A stretch of DNA of 64,000 nucleotides from SHZL01 sp031362985 (lineage in GTDB: Bacteria > Pseudomonadota > Gammaproteobacteria > Xanthomonadales > SZUA-36): positions 80,883 to 144,882 of the forward strand of contig JANLTO010000017.1 in NCBI GenBank assembly GCA_031362985.1, given 5' to 3'. Positions 8,701-15,906 of this stretch are shown here, piece after piece; the stretch's first letter is position 1; every line of letters starts with the position of its first letter. The notes beneath the pieces are model-generated. The model was given only the letters and a program-made list of their open reading frames with translations, had not been told where the DNA came from and did not search any database. The position numbers and the translations under genes are program-made.

Positions 8701-9133
8701 GCCCGGGTTCTGGTTGATGAATCTGTTTGGCGAGCGGGTCATCGCCGATGCCCCAGACCCGGTCCTGTTTACCGCCACAGCCATGATCGGGATGATTGCC
8801 CTGGCCGGTATCGTCATACGCAACTCCCTGATCCTGATCGACTTCATTACCCAGGCACTGGCCAGCGGGATGGAGCTGAAGGAAGCCCTGTTGCAGGCCG
8901 GAGCGGCGCGCACACGGCCTGTACTGCTGACTGCCGGAACCACCATGCTGGGCAACCTGATCATCACGCTGGACCCGGTTTTCAGCGGGCTGGCGCTGGC
9001 CATCATGTTCGGTGTCATAGCCTCTACCCTGTTTACTCTGATAGTGGTGCCGGTGGTATACCTGCTGGTATTTGATAAACCAACCGGTCAAAAACACATT
9101 AACGAAAGTCTCAATCAAGGTCTGAACCCGTGA
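5759..9133 (+). CDS. RND-family efflux permease (first pump)
   Basis: Inner-membrane proton-driven RND transporter, 1124 residues, of the AcrB-like superfamily, exporting an unknown substrate across both membranes with an adaptor. A TTG start is required: the frame is closed by a TAG at 5747 and no ATG or GTG lies before the conserved N-terminal helix. The proton-relay pair is in GLLVDDPITG (Asp423, Asp424) in TM4, and both large periplasmic halves are present (PREEEPQIVVPMLDV; the second half begins after residue 540). The gene overlaps its adaptor by GTGA (4 bases). No outer-membrane factor is adjacent, so it would borrow one, perhaps the TolC at 35.6 kb. Its position between the rhodanese and the persulfide-dioxygenase-like gene suggests a sulfur-linked or thiol-conjugate substrate, which is inference. 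Confidence 0.92.
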   Translation: MSQPYAHFTDRLVARSLQGGIPLFLFLTALVAGTLALIYTPREEEPQIVVPMLDVLISAPGLSADQVARQVTEPVEKLLSQIPGLEHIYSSSSTGKSAVTLRFFVGEDREVSILNTYNKLYSNQDRVPDVVTEWLVRPVEVDDVPILVLALWSADPARYGDFELRRMADELSTVLKGVDQTGEVNISGGRPRVIRVELDAEAMAARKTTAIEVARALQLSNLLQNAGDWSYGDTSIALESGDVVRSKTDLESITVNVINGLPVFLRDVATVVDGPAEADHFTWLSFGPAHPLSSSAGDDYPMVTLSVAKQRGSNAVSVARDIHAKVAELQSGLLPPEVHVEVLRDYGQTANEKVNDLSSSLALAIITVVVFISVFLGLREALVVSLAVPICYGFTLALDLAFGYTINRVTLFALILSLGLLVDDPITGVDNIERYLRRKRGDFRSLIVAAITEIRAPLVMSTVTIVLAFIPLGFITGMMGPYMAPMAFNVPVSVTVSTLVAFVVTPWLASKILKRPAATTHSGATAAEAEEADTGLLRHYRRFLGPILNSRRRVKWVLWGVLALFLAAAILPMFRLVPLKLLPFDNKNEIQVVIDMPESSSLERTAAITQEVSAIAQQLPEISAVAAFVGLPSPIDFNGMVRRYYQRFGTNMADLRITLVDKIERSHQSHAIVLRLRQLLAPLQRDGISIKVVEVPPGPPVLATLVAEIYANTLVPYDQQREAAIAVMGRLRREPHVVEVDSTVEAPRKRLRFVTDKQKAALSGVATEDINATLGMANEGLVVGYLQLPREATPLPIELRMPRADRASTTDFLRIHVKARPGIVQKSSAKGLDSAAQPLVALGELGTFDAGWADRAVYRKDLRPVVYVSAEISGRTPAEVIMDVGADLNAVPGEEGSIRPWQSRSYLNPGGGDAWSLPQGIEVSWSGEGEWLITLEVFRDMGLAFVFALSAIFLVLRIQTASTSLSLIIMSSIPLTIIGIMPGFWLMNLFGERVIADAPDPVLFTATAMIGMIALAGIVIRNSLILIDFITQALASGMELKEALLQAGAARTRPVLLTAGTTMLGNLIITLDPVFSGLALAIMFGVIASTLFTLIVVPVVYLLVFDKPTGQKHINESLNQGLNP

Positions 9134-10194
9134 AACCTGAATTGAAAAAATGGTTGTTTGCTGTGCTTGCAGTGGCGCTTTTGCTGCTGATGATTGCCTG
9201 GATGGCAGGGGCCTTTCACGCGAAGGTCAGGCCCGGTGTCCTGCCTGTGACCGGGCAGCCGCAACCGGGCACCCAGCCATTTGTGGTTGAACGGGTCTAC
9301 GTGGCCACCAATGAGTCGGTTCCGGCAACCATCGGGGCGAAACAAGCCACGACCATTTCCTCGCGTGTCCTCTCGCGCATAACACGCGTACTGGTGCGAG
9401 CCGGTGATTCGGTCAGCCAGGGCCAGTTGCTGCTCGAGCTCGAGCGCTCGGATCTCGAATCCAGACTGTCCCAATTGAAACAGCGTGCGGTGGCGGTTAA
9501 TGCCCGGCTTACGGAGGCCCGCCTCAGCCTGGAGCGGGCGCAGGACCTGCAAAAACGTGGCCTGGTGGCCAAGGCCGCGCTGGACGAAGCCCGCGCCACG
9601 CATGATGCCCTGCAGGCGGACCTCGCCACCGCACAACGTTCGATAGAAGAAGCTGAGGTGGCGATCAGCTATACCGAAATACGCTCCCCTATTGATGGCC
9701 GGGTGGTCGATCGCTTTGCAGAGCCTGGCGATACGGCGTCCCCCGGGGAGCGGTTGCTGTCGCTGTACAATCCCCTGTCTTTACGGGTTGAAGCCGCGGT
9801 GCGGGAAAGCCTGGCCTTGCCGTTAAAGCTGGGCCAGGAAGTTCAGGTTGAAATTCCGGCGCAGGGACGAACGTTGGCAGCCCAGATTGAGGAGTTGGTG
9901 CCGGCTGCAGACTCCGGATCCCGCAGCTTCCTGGTCAAGGCCCGGATTGAATACCAGGCAGACCTGCTCCCGGGCATGTATGCCCGCCTGTTGATCCCGG
10001 CCGGTGGGGAAATGCTGGTCATCATACCGGCCAGCCTGGTTTCCAGCTTTGGCCAGCTGGACGTGGTTTGGGTAAAACGCGACACACAGACGGAACGCCG
10101 CTTCATCCGGTTGGGGCGACAGATGGGACTCGAGCAGGTGGAGGTCGTTGCCGGCCTGGAAGCAGGTGAACTGCTGGTCCCGAAACCAAATTAG
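9130..10194 (+). CDS. RND periplasmic adaptor (membrane fusion protein), first pump
   Basis: HlyD/AcrA-type adaptor of 354 residues anchored by one N-terminal membrane helix (residues about 8-28). It shows the split lipoyl domain (RVLVRAGDSVSQGQ ... YTEIRSPIDGRVVDRF), a coiled-coil hairpin between them rich in Gln, Arg and Ala, and a beta-barrel domain. The GTG start overlaps the permease stop as GTGA, so translation is probably coupled. Permease-before-adaptor order is the reverse of the usual acrAB layout. It links the permease at 5759 to an outer-membrane channel. The gene ends 31 bases from the convergent metallo-hydrolase gene. Confidence 0.9.
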   Translation: MKPELKKWLFAVLAVALLLLMIAWMAGAFHAKVRPGVLPVTGQPQPGTQPFVVERVYVATNESVPATIGAKQATTISSRVLSRITRVLVRAGDSVSQGQLLLELERSDLESRLSQLKQRAVAVNARLTEARLSLERAQDLQKRGLVAKAALDEARATHDALQADLATAQRSIEEAEVAISYTEIRSPIDGRVVDRFAEPGDTASPGERLLSLYNPLSLRVEAAVRESLALPLKLGQEVQVEIPAQGRTLAAQIEELVPAADSGSRSFLVKARIEYQADLLPGMYARLLIPAGGEMLVIIPASLVSSFGQLDVVWVKRDTQTERRFIRLGRQMGLEQVEVVAGLEAGELLVPKPN

Positions 10195-10225
10195 CAGAGC
10201 TGCCTGCAGTCGCAGGCTATGGTGT

Positions 10226-11119
10226 TCAACTCCGCTCCCTGGCAAGTATTTGTGCAATCGTGCGGTCGAAAGGCAGGCGCAAGTAGGGCACGCCGTTATC
10301 GTCCGCGACGGGTCCGCTGCCGGCGCGGATATTGATCTGCAGCGCAGGCAGGAGCAGTCGTGGCAAGGCCAGCCCGGCGTCCCGCTCGGTACGCATGGCT
10401 ATAAACGCTTCCCGGTCTGTTACCTGGTTGACATGAATGTTGTTCTGGCGGGATTCGCTGACTGGGACCATGTTGACCGGTGCAGCGCCCGCTTTAGGGT
10501 AGTCGTGGCAGAGCAACAAGCGGGTCGTGTCCGGCAAGCCATGAATCCGTTGGATGGAATCAAACAGGTCGTAGGCATTACCGCCCGGGAAATCACACCG
10601 CGCCGTTCCAAAGCGTGGCGCGAACAAGGTATCGCCGATAAATGCTGCGTCCCCGACCACGTAGGTAACACTGTCCGCCGTATGCCCTGGTGTGCTCATA
10701 ACACGAATGTCCAGCGACCCCAGCGGGATGGTGTCACCCTCATCGAGCAAACGATCAAACTGGCTGCCATCGGTGGCCACATCCTGGAGATTGAAAACCC
10801 GGGTAAAAGTCTTCTGCACCGTGCAGATGCCACGGCCTATGGCAATTCTGGCGCCGGTCTTTTCACGAATGTGCCCGGCGGACGAGAGGTGGTCAGCGTG
10901 GGCATGCGTTTCCAGCACCCACTCGATACGGTAGTTGCGCTGCTGCGCCATGCTGAGCAGGGCGTCAATCAACCGCGTGCTCGCCCGTCCTGAGGCGGGG
11001 TCGAACACCCACACTGGGTCAATGATGGCTGCAACGGACCGAATCGGGTCGGCAAGCAAATAACTCCAGGTGCCTGACTCAGGTTCATAGCTGGGGGTAA
11101 TTTCCACGCTCAAGGGCAA
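10226..11119 (-). CDS. MBL-fold metallo-hydrolase, persulfide-dioxygenase (Blh/ETHE1)-like
   Basis: Metallo-beta-lactamase-fold enzyme of 297 residues. The metal site THAHADH is at residues 71-77, with further ligands expected in STPGHTADSV and LCHDYPK. The layout (ETHAHADHLSSAGHIREKTG) matches the Blh/ETHE1-like group, whose members oxidise glutathione persulfide to sulfite or belong to the beta-lactamase-hydrolase-like branch; glyoxalase II is the main alternative. It is divergent from the BigR/SqrR-like ArsR gene, the classic arrangement for a repressor and its persulfide-dioxygenase target, and the promoter region carries a 27-base palindrome. The biochemical call relies on context as well as motif. 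Confidence 0.82.
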   Translation of the reverse strand: MPLSVEITPSYEPESGTWSYLLADPIRSVAAIIDPVWVFDPASGRASTRLIDALLSMAQQRNYRIEWVLETHAHADHLSSAGHIREKTGARIAIGRGICTVQKTFTRVFNLQDVATDGSQFDRLLDEGDTIPLGSLDIRVMSTPGHTADSVTYVVGDAAFIGDTLFAPRFGTARCDFPGGNAYDLFDSIQRIHGLPDTTRLLLCHDYPKAGAAPVNMVPVSESRQNNIHVNQVTDREAFIAMRTERDAGLALPRLLLPALQINIRAGSGPVADDNGVPYLRLPFDRTIAQILARERS

Positions 11120-11149
11120 GCTCCCCGGTGTACCTTTAAAATAATTTAT

Positions 11150-11176
11150 GGAAGCTCTGAATAAATCAGAGTTTCC
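11150..11176. repeat. Palindromic repeat, simple copy 1
   Basis: Inverted repeat with 11-base arms, GGAAGCTCTGA and TCAGAGTTTCC, one mismatch, around the loop ATAAA. It belongs to the dispersed family also found at 15436, 29126 and 34413. The copy is flanked on both sides by TTAT (11146-11149 and 11177-11180), which could be a target-site duplication or chance. It sits between the divergent metallo-hydrolase and ArsR genes. Confidence 0.8.
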
Positions 11177-11199
11177 TTATATAGACAATTGTAATTTAG
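11177..11199. promoter_or_regulatory. AT-rich candidate operator upstream of the ArsR-family gene
   Basis: AT-rich stretch containing the 8-base palindrome ACAATTGT, directly upstream of the ArsR gene start at 11228 and shared with the divergent metallo-hydrolase. It resembles the stretch at 5299-5322 in its TTATAT beginning and TTAG end. An autoregulatory site is expected here for this repressor class; the exact bases are a guess. Confidence 0.3.
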
Positions 11200-11227
11200 C
11201 TTGCTTGCAAATAATATTCAAAGCCTG

Positions 11228-11587
11228 ATGCATACTTCAACAAAAAACAACCAGGCAAAAAACTATCCGGCAAAGAAAAAGTTGAACACGCTGGACTGGG
11301 GCGCCATGCGCCGCAGCGCCAGCGACGCTACCAACCTGCTCAAGGGCCTGGCCAACGAGAGCCGTCTGATCATCCTGTGTGTGCTGGCTGAAGGTGAATG
11401 CTCGGTGGGACAGCTGAACGAGCGGGTTGATCTTAGCCAGTCCGCGCTGTCACAACACCTGGCGGTACTGCGCGAACAGGGCCTGGTGCAGACCCGGCGC
11501 GAAAGCCAAACCATTTACTATCGCCTGTCTGAAACGCCCGCGCTGCAAATTATCAACCTGCTACACGATATTTACTGCCCCGTGTGA
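11228..11587 (+). CDS. ArsR-family persulfide-sensing repressor (BigR/SqrR-like)
   Basis: Winged-helix repressor of 119 residues counted from the ATG at 11228; a TTG at 11201 would add nine residues. The helix-turn-helix is in VDLSQSALSQHLAVLREQ. Cys51 (RLIILCVLAEGE) and Cys117 (LLHDIYCPV) are 66 residues apart, the same spacing as the redox pair Cys41/Cys107 known from SqrR, which forms a polysulfide bridge on exposure to sulfane sulfur. A third cysteine, Cys58, is unusual. The typical metal-binding motif of ArsR/SmtB sensors (ELCVCDL) is absent. It is divergent from a persulfide-dioxygenase-like gene, its expected target. I am confident of the family and fairly confident of the persulfide-sensing subgroup. 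Confidence 0.87.
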   Translation: MHTSTKNNQAKNYPAKKKLNTLDWGAMRRSASDATNLLKGLANESRLIILCVLAEGECSVGQLNERVDLSQSALSQHLAVLREQGLVQTRRESQTIYYRLSETPALQIINLLHDIYCPV

Positions 11588-11600
11588 CGTGTGAGCCGTT

Positions 11601-12968
11601 CTATTTGCCGATACAAAAGCTTGAAAAAATCGCACCCAGCAAATCATCCGGCAGCACTTCGCCGGTAATTTCGCCAAGCTCGCGCTGTGCCAGGCGCAGC
11701 TCTTCTGCCAGCAGTTCTCCCGCCTGATCCTGGGTCAAACGCAATTCACCCTCGAGCAGGTGGTGTTCAGCCCGTTTCAATGCATCAACATGGCGCTGGC
11801 GAGCGGAAAACCCGCCTTCAGCCTGTTCGGTCGCGCCTAAAGCTTGGCGAATTCTTGACTTGAGCGAGTCCAGCCCTTCGCCGGTATGCGCTGAAAGGGC
11901 GATGCCGGCCGGAAAGCGCTGCCCCTGCGTCGGATCGGGCCAGGCGCCCGACGACTGCCCGAGCAGGTCCATCTTATTGTAAACGAGGATGCATCTTTCC
12001 GGGTCCGGTAACTCTGTCAGCAATTCAAGCTGTTCATCCATATCGGCAGTGACATCCGCGATCAGCAGGACGATATCGGCAGACAACAGCGCCTGCCGAG
12101 CGCGCCTGACTCCCTCCGCTTCAATCACGTCAGCGGTATTGCGAATTCCGGCGGTATCGGCCACGTGCACCGGTATGCCGTCCAGATCTACCCATTCGCG
12201 CACTACGTCGCGCGTGGTGCCGGGAATGTCGGTGACAATGGCGCTGTCCTCACCCGAAAGGGCATTGAGCAGGCTGGACTTGCCGGCATTGGGCCGGCCG
12301 ATGATGGCCAGCACCACACCGTCACGCAGTAACCGGCCCTGCCGCGCTTCGTTCAGCAGGTCGCGCAGGCACTGCTGTGCTGCACGCAAACGCTGCAACA
12401 GCGCGCTGTCGGCAAGGAAGTCGATTTCTTCCTGGGGAAAGTCGATGGCTGCTTCGACATAAACCCGCAGGCCAGTCAGCAGTTCCTGCAGAAGGTTGAT
12501 GCGCCGTGAAAAGACGCCCGACAGCGATCGGTGTGCAGCACGAGCGGCCGACTCGGTACCGGAACTGATCAGGTCGGCAATGGCCTCTGCCTGCGCCAGG
12601 TCCAGTTTGTCATTGAGAAATGCGCGTTCGGAAAATTCGCCTGCGCGAGCTGGCCGGGCACCCAGGGACATCACGCGCCGCAGCACCATCTGCAATACCA
12701 CCGGCCCGCCGTGTCCGTGAAGTTCCAGCACGTCCTCGCCCGTGAATGAATGCGGTGCGGGGAAATAGAGCGCAATACCGTGGTCGATACTGCTGCCATC
12801 GGCATCGCGAAACGCTGCGTGTGTGGCAAGCCGCTGCACGGGCAAGCGATCGCAAATAGCGCTTGCAATACCAGGTGCGGCCGGGCCGCTCACGCGAATG
12901 ATACCCACGCCGCCGGTTCCGGGCGGCGTCGCGATGGCGCAGATTGTATCCGCCTGCGCTTTTCTCAC
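11601..12968 (-). CDS. mnmE: tRNA uridine-5-carboxymethylaminomethyl modification GTPase MnmE
   Basis: GTPase that with MnmG installs the cmnm5 group on wobble uridine 34 of several tRNAs. The protein has 455 residues, the family length. It shows the N-terminal formyl-THF domain (ATPPGTGGVGIIRVSG), the G domain (GRPNAGKSSLLNAL, DTAGIRNT, NKMD) and the invariant C-terminal FCIGK cysteine motif. The start is a GTG at 12966-12968, which overlaps the yidC stop as GTGA; a longer open frame upstream only reads yidC in another frame. It ends the rpmH-rnpA-yidC-mnmE run and converges with the ArsR gene, 13 bases apart. Confidence 0.96.
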   Translation of the reverse strand: MRKAQADTICAIATPPGTGGVGIIRVSGPAAPGIASAICDRLPVQRLATHAAFRDADGSSIDHGIALYFPAPHSFTGEDVLELHGHGGPVVLQMVLRRVMSLGARPARAGEFSERAFLNDKLDLAQAEAIADLISSGTESAARAAHRSLSGVFSRRINLLQELLTGLRVYVEAAIDFPQEEIDFLADSALLQRLRAAQQCLRDLLNEARQGRLLRDGVVLAIIGRPNAGKSSLLNALSGEDSAIVTDIPGTTRDVVREWVDLDGIPVHVADTAGIRNTADVIEAEGVRRARQALLSADIVLLIADVTADMDEQLELLTELPDPERCILVYNKMDLLGQSSGAWPDPTQGQRFPAGIALSAHTGEGLDSLKSRIRQALGATEQAEGGFSARQRHVDALKRAEHHLLEGELRLTQDQAGELLAEELRLAQRELGEITGEVLPDDLLGAIFSSFCIGK

Positions 12969-14707
12969 TTCGCTCCAGCAGCGATTTTGCGCGTTATATA
13001 CACCTGCTGCGCCAGGGATAGGCCCGCGTTGGTTGCCCAGTACAACACCAGGCCTGCCGGGAAAAACGCAAACATAACGGCAAAAACCACGGGCATCAGG
13101 CTCATCATCTTGGCCTGCAGGGGGTCCATGCCGGCCGTCGGCGTCAGCCTCTGGGTGGCGATCATGAAGCTGGCGTTGAGCAGAGGCAGAACAAAATACG
13201 GATCGCGCACGGACAGGTTGGTAATCCACAGAATAAAGGGTGCCTGGCGCAACTCTACCGATTCCAGCAACACCCAGTATAGGGCAATGAACACCGGAAT
13301 CTGCACCAGCATGGGCAAACAGCCACTGAGCGGGTTGGCCTTTTCGGTTTTATACAGTTCCATCATGGCCTGGCTCATGCGCTGCCGGTCATCGCCATAG
13401 CGTTCTTTGAGTTGCTCGATGCGCGGCTGCAGTTTGCGCATGCGCGCCATGGACTTGTACTGTGCTTCCGTAAGCTTGAAGAAGACGGCCTTGACCAGGA
13501 TGGTGAGCAGAACTATTGCCCAACCCCAATTGCCCACGATCGCGTGGATGTGCGACAGCAGCCAGAACAGAGGTTTGGAAAATACAGTAAAAATACCGTA
13601 GTTGACGGTGTGCTCCAGGCCTGGAGCTACCGCGCTCAAATGCTCCTGCAACTTGGGTCCGAGGTAGAGGCGGCTGCTGAATTCAAGCCGCCCACCAGGA
13701 GCAATGCTTTGGACCGGCGAAACATCCCGCGCTATGTACCGCGGCAATCCGCCACCAGCGGGGTTGATAACCTGAGTTGAGTAAATGGCCTGCTCTTCAG
13801 CCGACGGAATCCAGGCTGCAAAGAAATAGTGCTCGATCATTGCCAACCAGCCACCGCTGAAAGTCTTGTTGACAGGTTCTTCGGCAACCTTGTTGAAGGC
13901 AATCTTTTCAAACTTGTCCTGCGGGCTGTAGAAACCAATGCCGCGAAAGCTGTAAGAGGAGGGGTTGGTGAACGAGCTTTTACCCTGGTCTTTGGTTACG
14001 GAGCGTTGCAGTTGATCATAACGGCTGCCCGACCATGTTTGCGAGCTGGCGTTTTCCAACTGGTGGCGGACTTCGATATCGTAATGGCCGCGTTTGAACA
14101 CGAAGGTCTTGGCGACCTTGATGCCATCTGCGGACATCCAGGTTAGTGGCACCACCAACTCTTCGGCTCCGACCGCCAGCTTATATTCAGTTTGCCCGGA
14201 CTCATACGAGGCAGTGTGGTTGGGTGCGCTCTGGTGTGAAAGCAGGCCGGACTGAGCAATAAACATATGCTCACCCTGGGGCTCCAGCAGGGTTACCTTC
14301 ACTGCAGGATCGGTAGCAACAGCAGGATAATCCAACAACTGCGCAGCGACCACCGTGCCGCCCTGAAGCGCGATCTGAAGGTTTAAGAGATCGGTTGTAA
14401 CTGAAATGGTCGCGCTTGCCGCTGGTGCGGTCTGCTGGCCCTGTACTGCTGCATCGCCTTGCAGCTGCTGAGCTGCGGCCTGCGCCGGTTGCTGCGGTTG
14501 GGGCAGGTCCGGAGCATCCGGTGCCTGTTGCCGGCCGTCAGCCCCGGGCACGTCCGTCGTAGAGTCGGTGCCGGATGCGAGCGGTTTGGATACCGTTTCC
14601 ACGGTACTCGGCGGTGGCGGCGCGTGGTAATCCTTTTGCCACTCGATCCACAACATGTAACCTAGCAAACCCAGGCTGATGAGCAATACCGGTCGAAGAT
14701 TTCCCAT
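12965..14707 (-). CDS. yidC: Membrane protein insertase YidC
   Basis: Inner-membrane insertase that works alone or with SecYEG to place membrane proteins. The 580 residues include an N-terminal helix (NLRPVLLISLGLLGYMLWI), a Pro/Gln-rich linker, the large periplasmic domain typical of Gram-negative YidC, and the C-terminal five-helix core (NWGWAIVLLTILVKAVFF, a YKSMARMRKLQPRIEQL cytoplasmic loop, SGCLPMLVQIPVFIALYWVL, and VFAFFPAGLVLYWATN-like end). It overlaps mnmE by 4 bases. The gap to rnpA is only 91 bases and holds no yidD gene, which is normally found there. Confidence 0.97.
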   Translation of the reverse strand: MGNLRPVLLISLGLLGYMLWIEWQKDYHAPPPPSTVETVSKPLASGTDSTTDVPGADGRQQAPDAPDLPQPQQPAQAAAQQLQGDAAVQGQQTAPAASATISVTTDLLNLQIALQGGTVVAAQLLDYPAVATDPAVKVTLLEPQGEHMFIAQSGLLSHQSAPNHTASYESGQTEYKLAVGAEELVVPLTWMSADGIKVAKTFVFKRGHYDIEVRHQLENASSQTWSGSRYDQLQRSVTKDQGKSSFTNPSSYSFRGIGFYSPQDKFEKIAFNKVAEEPVNKTFSGGWLAMIEHYFFAAWIPSAEEQAIYSTQVINPAGGGLPRYIARDVSPVQSIAPGGRLEFSSRLYLGPKLQEHLSAVAPGLEHTVNYGIFTVFSKPLFWLLSHIHAIVGNWGWAIVLLTILVKAVFFKLTEAQYKSMARMRKLQPRIEQLKERYGDDRQRMSQAMMELYKTEKANPLSGCLPMLVQIPVFIALYWVLLESVELRQAPFILWITNLSVRDPYFVLPLLNASFMIATQRLTPTAGMDPLQAKMMSLMPVVFAVMFAFFPAGLVLYWATNAGLSLAQQVYITRKIAAGAK

Positions 14708-14798
14708 GTGTTCCAGATCCTGTGCCGGTTAAGGCTTTGCTTTGTTTCTAGCGCGAAGGCGCCCCTGAATTATGGCCAGTCCAGATTCAGGCCAATAT

Positions 14799-15200
14799 TC
14801 AGGCTAGTTCAGCCGATGGACTGAGGCTAGCCTGGTCCATCGTCTTGCGCAGCCTCCCATCAATTCGCAGCCAATGGCTGGCCAATTGATCGAATAGTTG
14901 TTCGTTGGATGCGGCAACTGCCTGGCGTCGGGGTAAAACTACAATATCCGCAACCGGGCCCTGGGGGGGGTCAGACAAGTAATGTGTTCTGAAACTTTCC
15001 CTGATAACCCGCTTCAGGCGATTACGCTGCACCGCCCTTTTGTCCACTTCGCGGGAAACAGCCATGCCCAGACGGGAGTTCCGCTGCTCGGCCAGACGCG
15101 CGAGCACTTTGAAGCCTCCATCGGCAGATACCACGGCCTGTTCGAACACCCGGGAAAATTCTTTGGGTCCGCACAAGCGCGACTGACGTGAAAGTGACAT
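14799..15200 (-). CDS. rnpA: Ribonuclease P protein component
   Basis: Basic protein cofactor of RNase P, which trims the 5' leader of precursor tRNAs. The RNase P signature KRAVQRNRLKRVIRESFR is at about residues 53-70 and the N-terminal FSRVFEQ-type substrate-binding segment is present. Length (133 residues) is normal. It begins 71 bases after the rpmH stop on the same strand. The final 25 residues (Ser/Ala/Asp-rich) are variable in the family. Confidence 0.95.
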   Translation of the reverse strand: MSLSRQSRLCGPKEFSRVFEQAVVSADGGFKVLARLAEQRNSRLGMAVSREVDKRAVQRNRLKRVIRESFRTHYLSDPPQGPVADIVVLPRRQAVAASNEQLFDQLASHWLRIDGRLRKTMDQASLSPSAELA

Positions 15201-15271
15201 GCCGCTTGCTATCCCTTGAGAACTGCCCGCATCCGCTCACCAGCAGCGTGTGGCCAGCCCATATGGAAAAA

Positions 15272-15406
15272 TCAGGCAGAAAGGCGCTTGCGGCCTTTGG
15301 CGCGACGGGCAGAAAGTACCGCCCTGCCACCGCTGGTTGCCATGCGTGCACGAAATCCGTGCCGACGGGCGCGCTTCAGGAGGCTTGGTTGAAAAGTACG
15401 TTTCAT
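15272..15406 (-). CDS. rpmH: 50S ribosomal protein L34
   Basis: A 44-residue, very basic ribosomal protein. The translation starts MKRTFQPSLLKRARRHGFRA and ends AKGRKRLSA, matching bacterial L34 along its whole length. The ATG at 15404-15406 is preceded by an AAAGGA ribosome site. It is the first gene of the rpmH-rnpA-yidC-mnmE run. Its upstream region is unusual: only 29 bases separate the start codon from a composite repeat element at 15436-15635, so the promoter must lie within or beyond that element. Confidence 0.97.
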   Translation of the reverse strand: MKRTFQPSLLKRARRHGFRARMATSGGRAVLSARRAKGRKRLSA

Positions 15407-15435
15407 GGCTTTAATCCTTTCCGAGACTGATTTAT

Positions 15436-15635
15436 GGAAACTCTGATTAGATCAAAGTTTCCGTGGTACAGGGCACGGGTTGTTCCCGACAACCCGCCTG
15501 CATTCCCTCCATCCATGGAGGTCGATGCGCCGCCCTTTTCGATGATTGCAAATCATTGAAAATGAGGCCAAACAAAAATCATACTATTTGCCTGGCGTGC
15601 TCTAATCGTTCATGGATGAATTATTCAGAGCTTCC
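15436..15635. repeat. Composite palindromic repeat element, copy A (upstream of rpmH)
   Basis: About 200 bases that align with 34413-34562. The left end is the family palindrome (GGAAACTCTGA 15436-15446, TCAAAGTTTCC 15452-15462). An inner hairpin has arms TTTTCGATGATT and AATCATTGAAAA (15536-15562, loop GCA), followed by a conserved block with CCAAACAAAAATCA and TTGCCTGGCGTGCTCT. The right end is TCAGAGCTTCC (15625-15635). This copy carries about 50 extra bases (about 15476-15530) with two more hairpins, GGGTTGT/ACAACCC and CCTCCAT/ATGGAGG. It has no open frame of its own and looks like a non-autonomous, MITE/REP-like element. Confidence 0.8.
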
Positions 15636-15779
15636 TCAGCTAAAAACCGGGAGCGGTCAATTAACCCGTCCCCGCAGAAGCCCCGGGCGATCGACACAAG
15701 AGGCGAATTGTATCTTTTGTGCGCAGACTCGACAAGCTGCGGGGTGAAAGCGCGCCGTTTTGATTCTGCTGTGGCCAAG

Positions 15780-15788
15780 TTATCCACA
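15780..15788 (+). promoter_or_regulatory. DnaA box upstream of dnaA
   Basis: Perfect consensus TTATCCACA, 119 bases before the dnaA start. It is the only perfect box I found in the rpmH-dnaA interval (15407-15906). Apart from this box and the repeat element at 15436-15635, that interval shows nothing recognisable. The box probably serves dnaA autoregulation. Confidence 0.75.
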
Positions 15789-15906
15789 GCGCGCTAGACT
15801 TAGGCTGTCCCGTTTGAGTTCAGCGATGCCTTCGTAGTACGGAGCTGTCCGAGGTCAGCGTGACGTCCCTTACAGCAGCAATAAATACAGGCCATACCCC
15901 TTCACG

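Noticed and set aside
10203..10216. Hairpin CCTGC/GCAGG between the RND adaptor and MBL genes as terminator
   Set aside because: Stem of only five pairs and no T-run on either strand.
12969..13229. Long N-terminal extension of MnmE
   Set aside because: It only reads yidC in another frame; the GTG at 12968 gives the family length and couples to the yidC stop.
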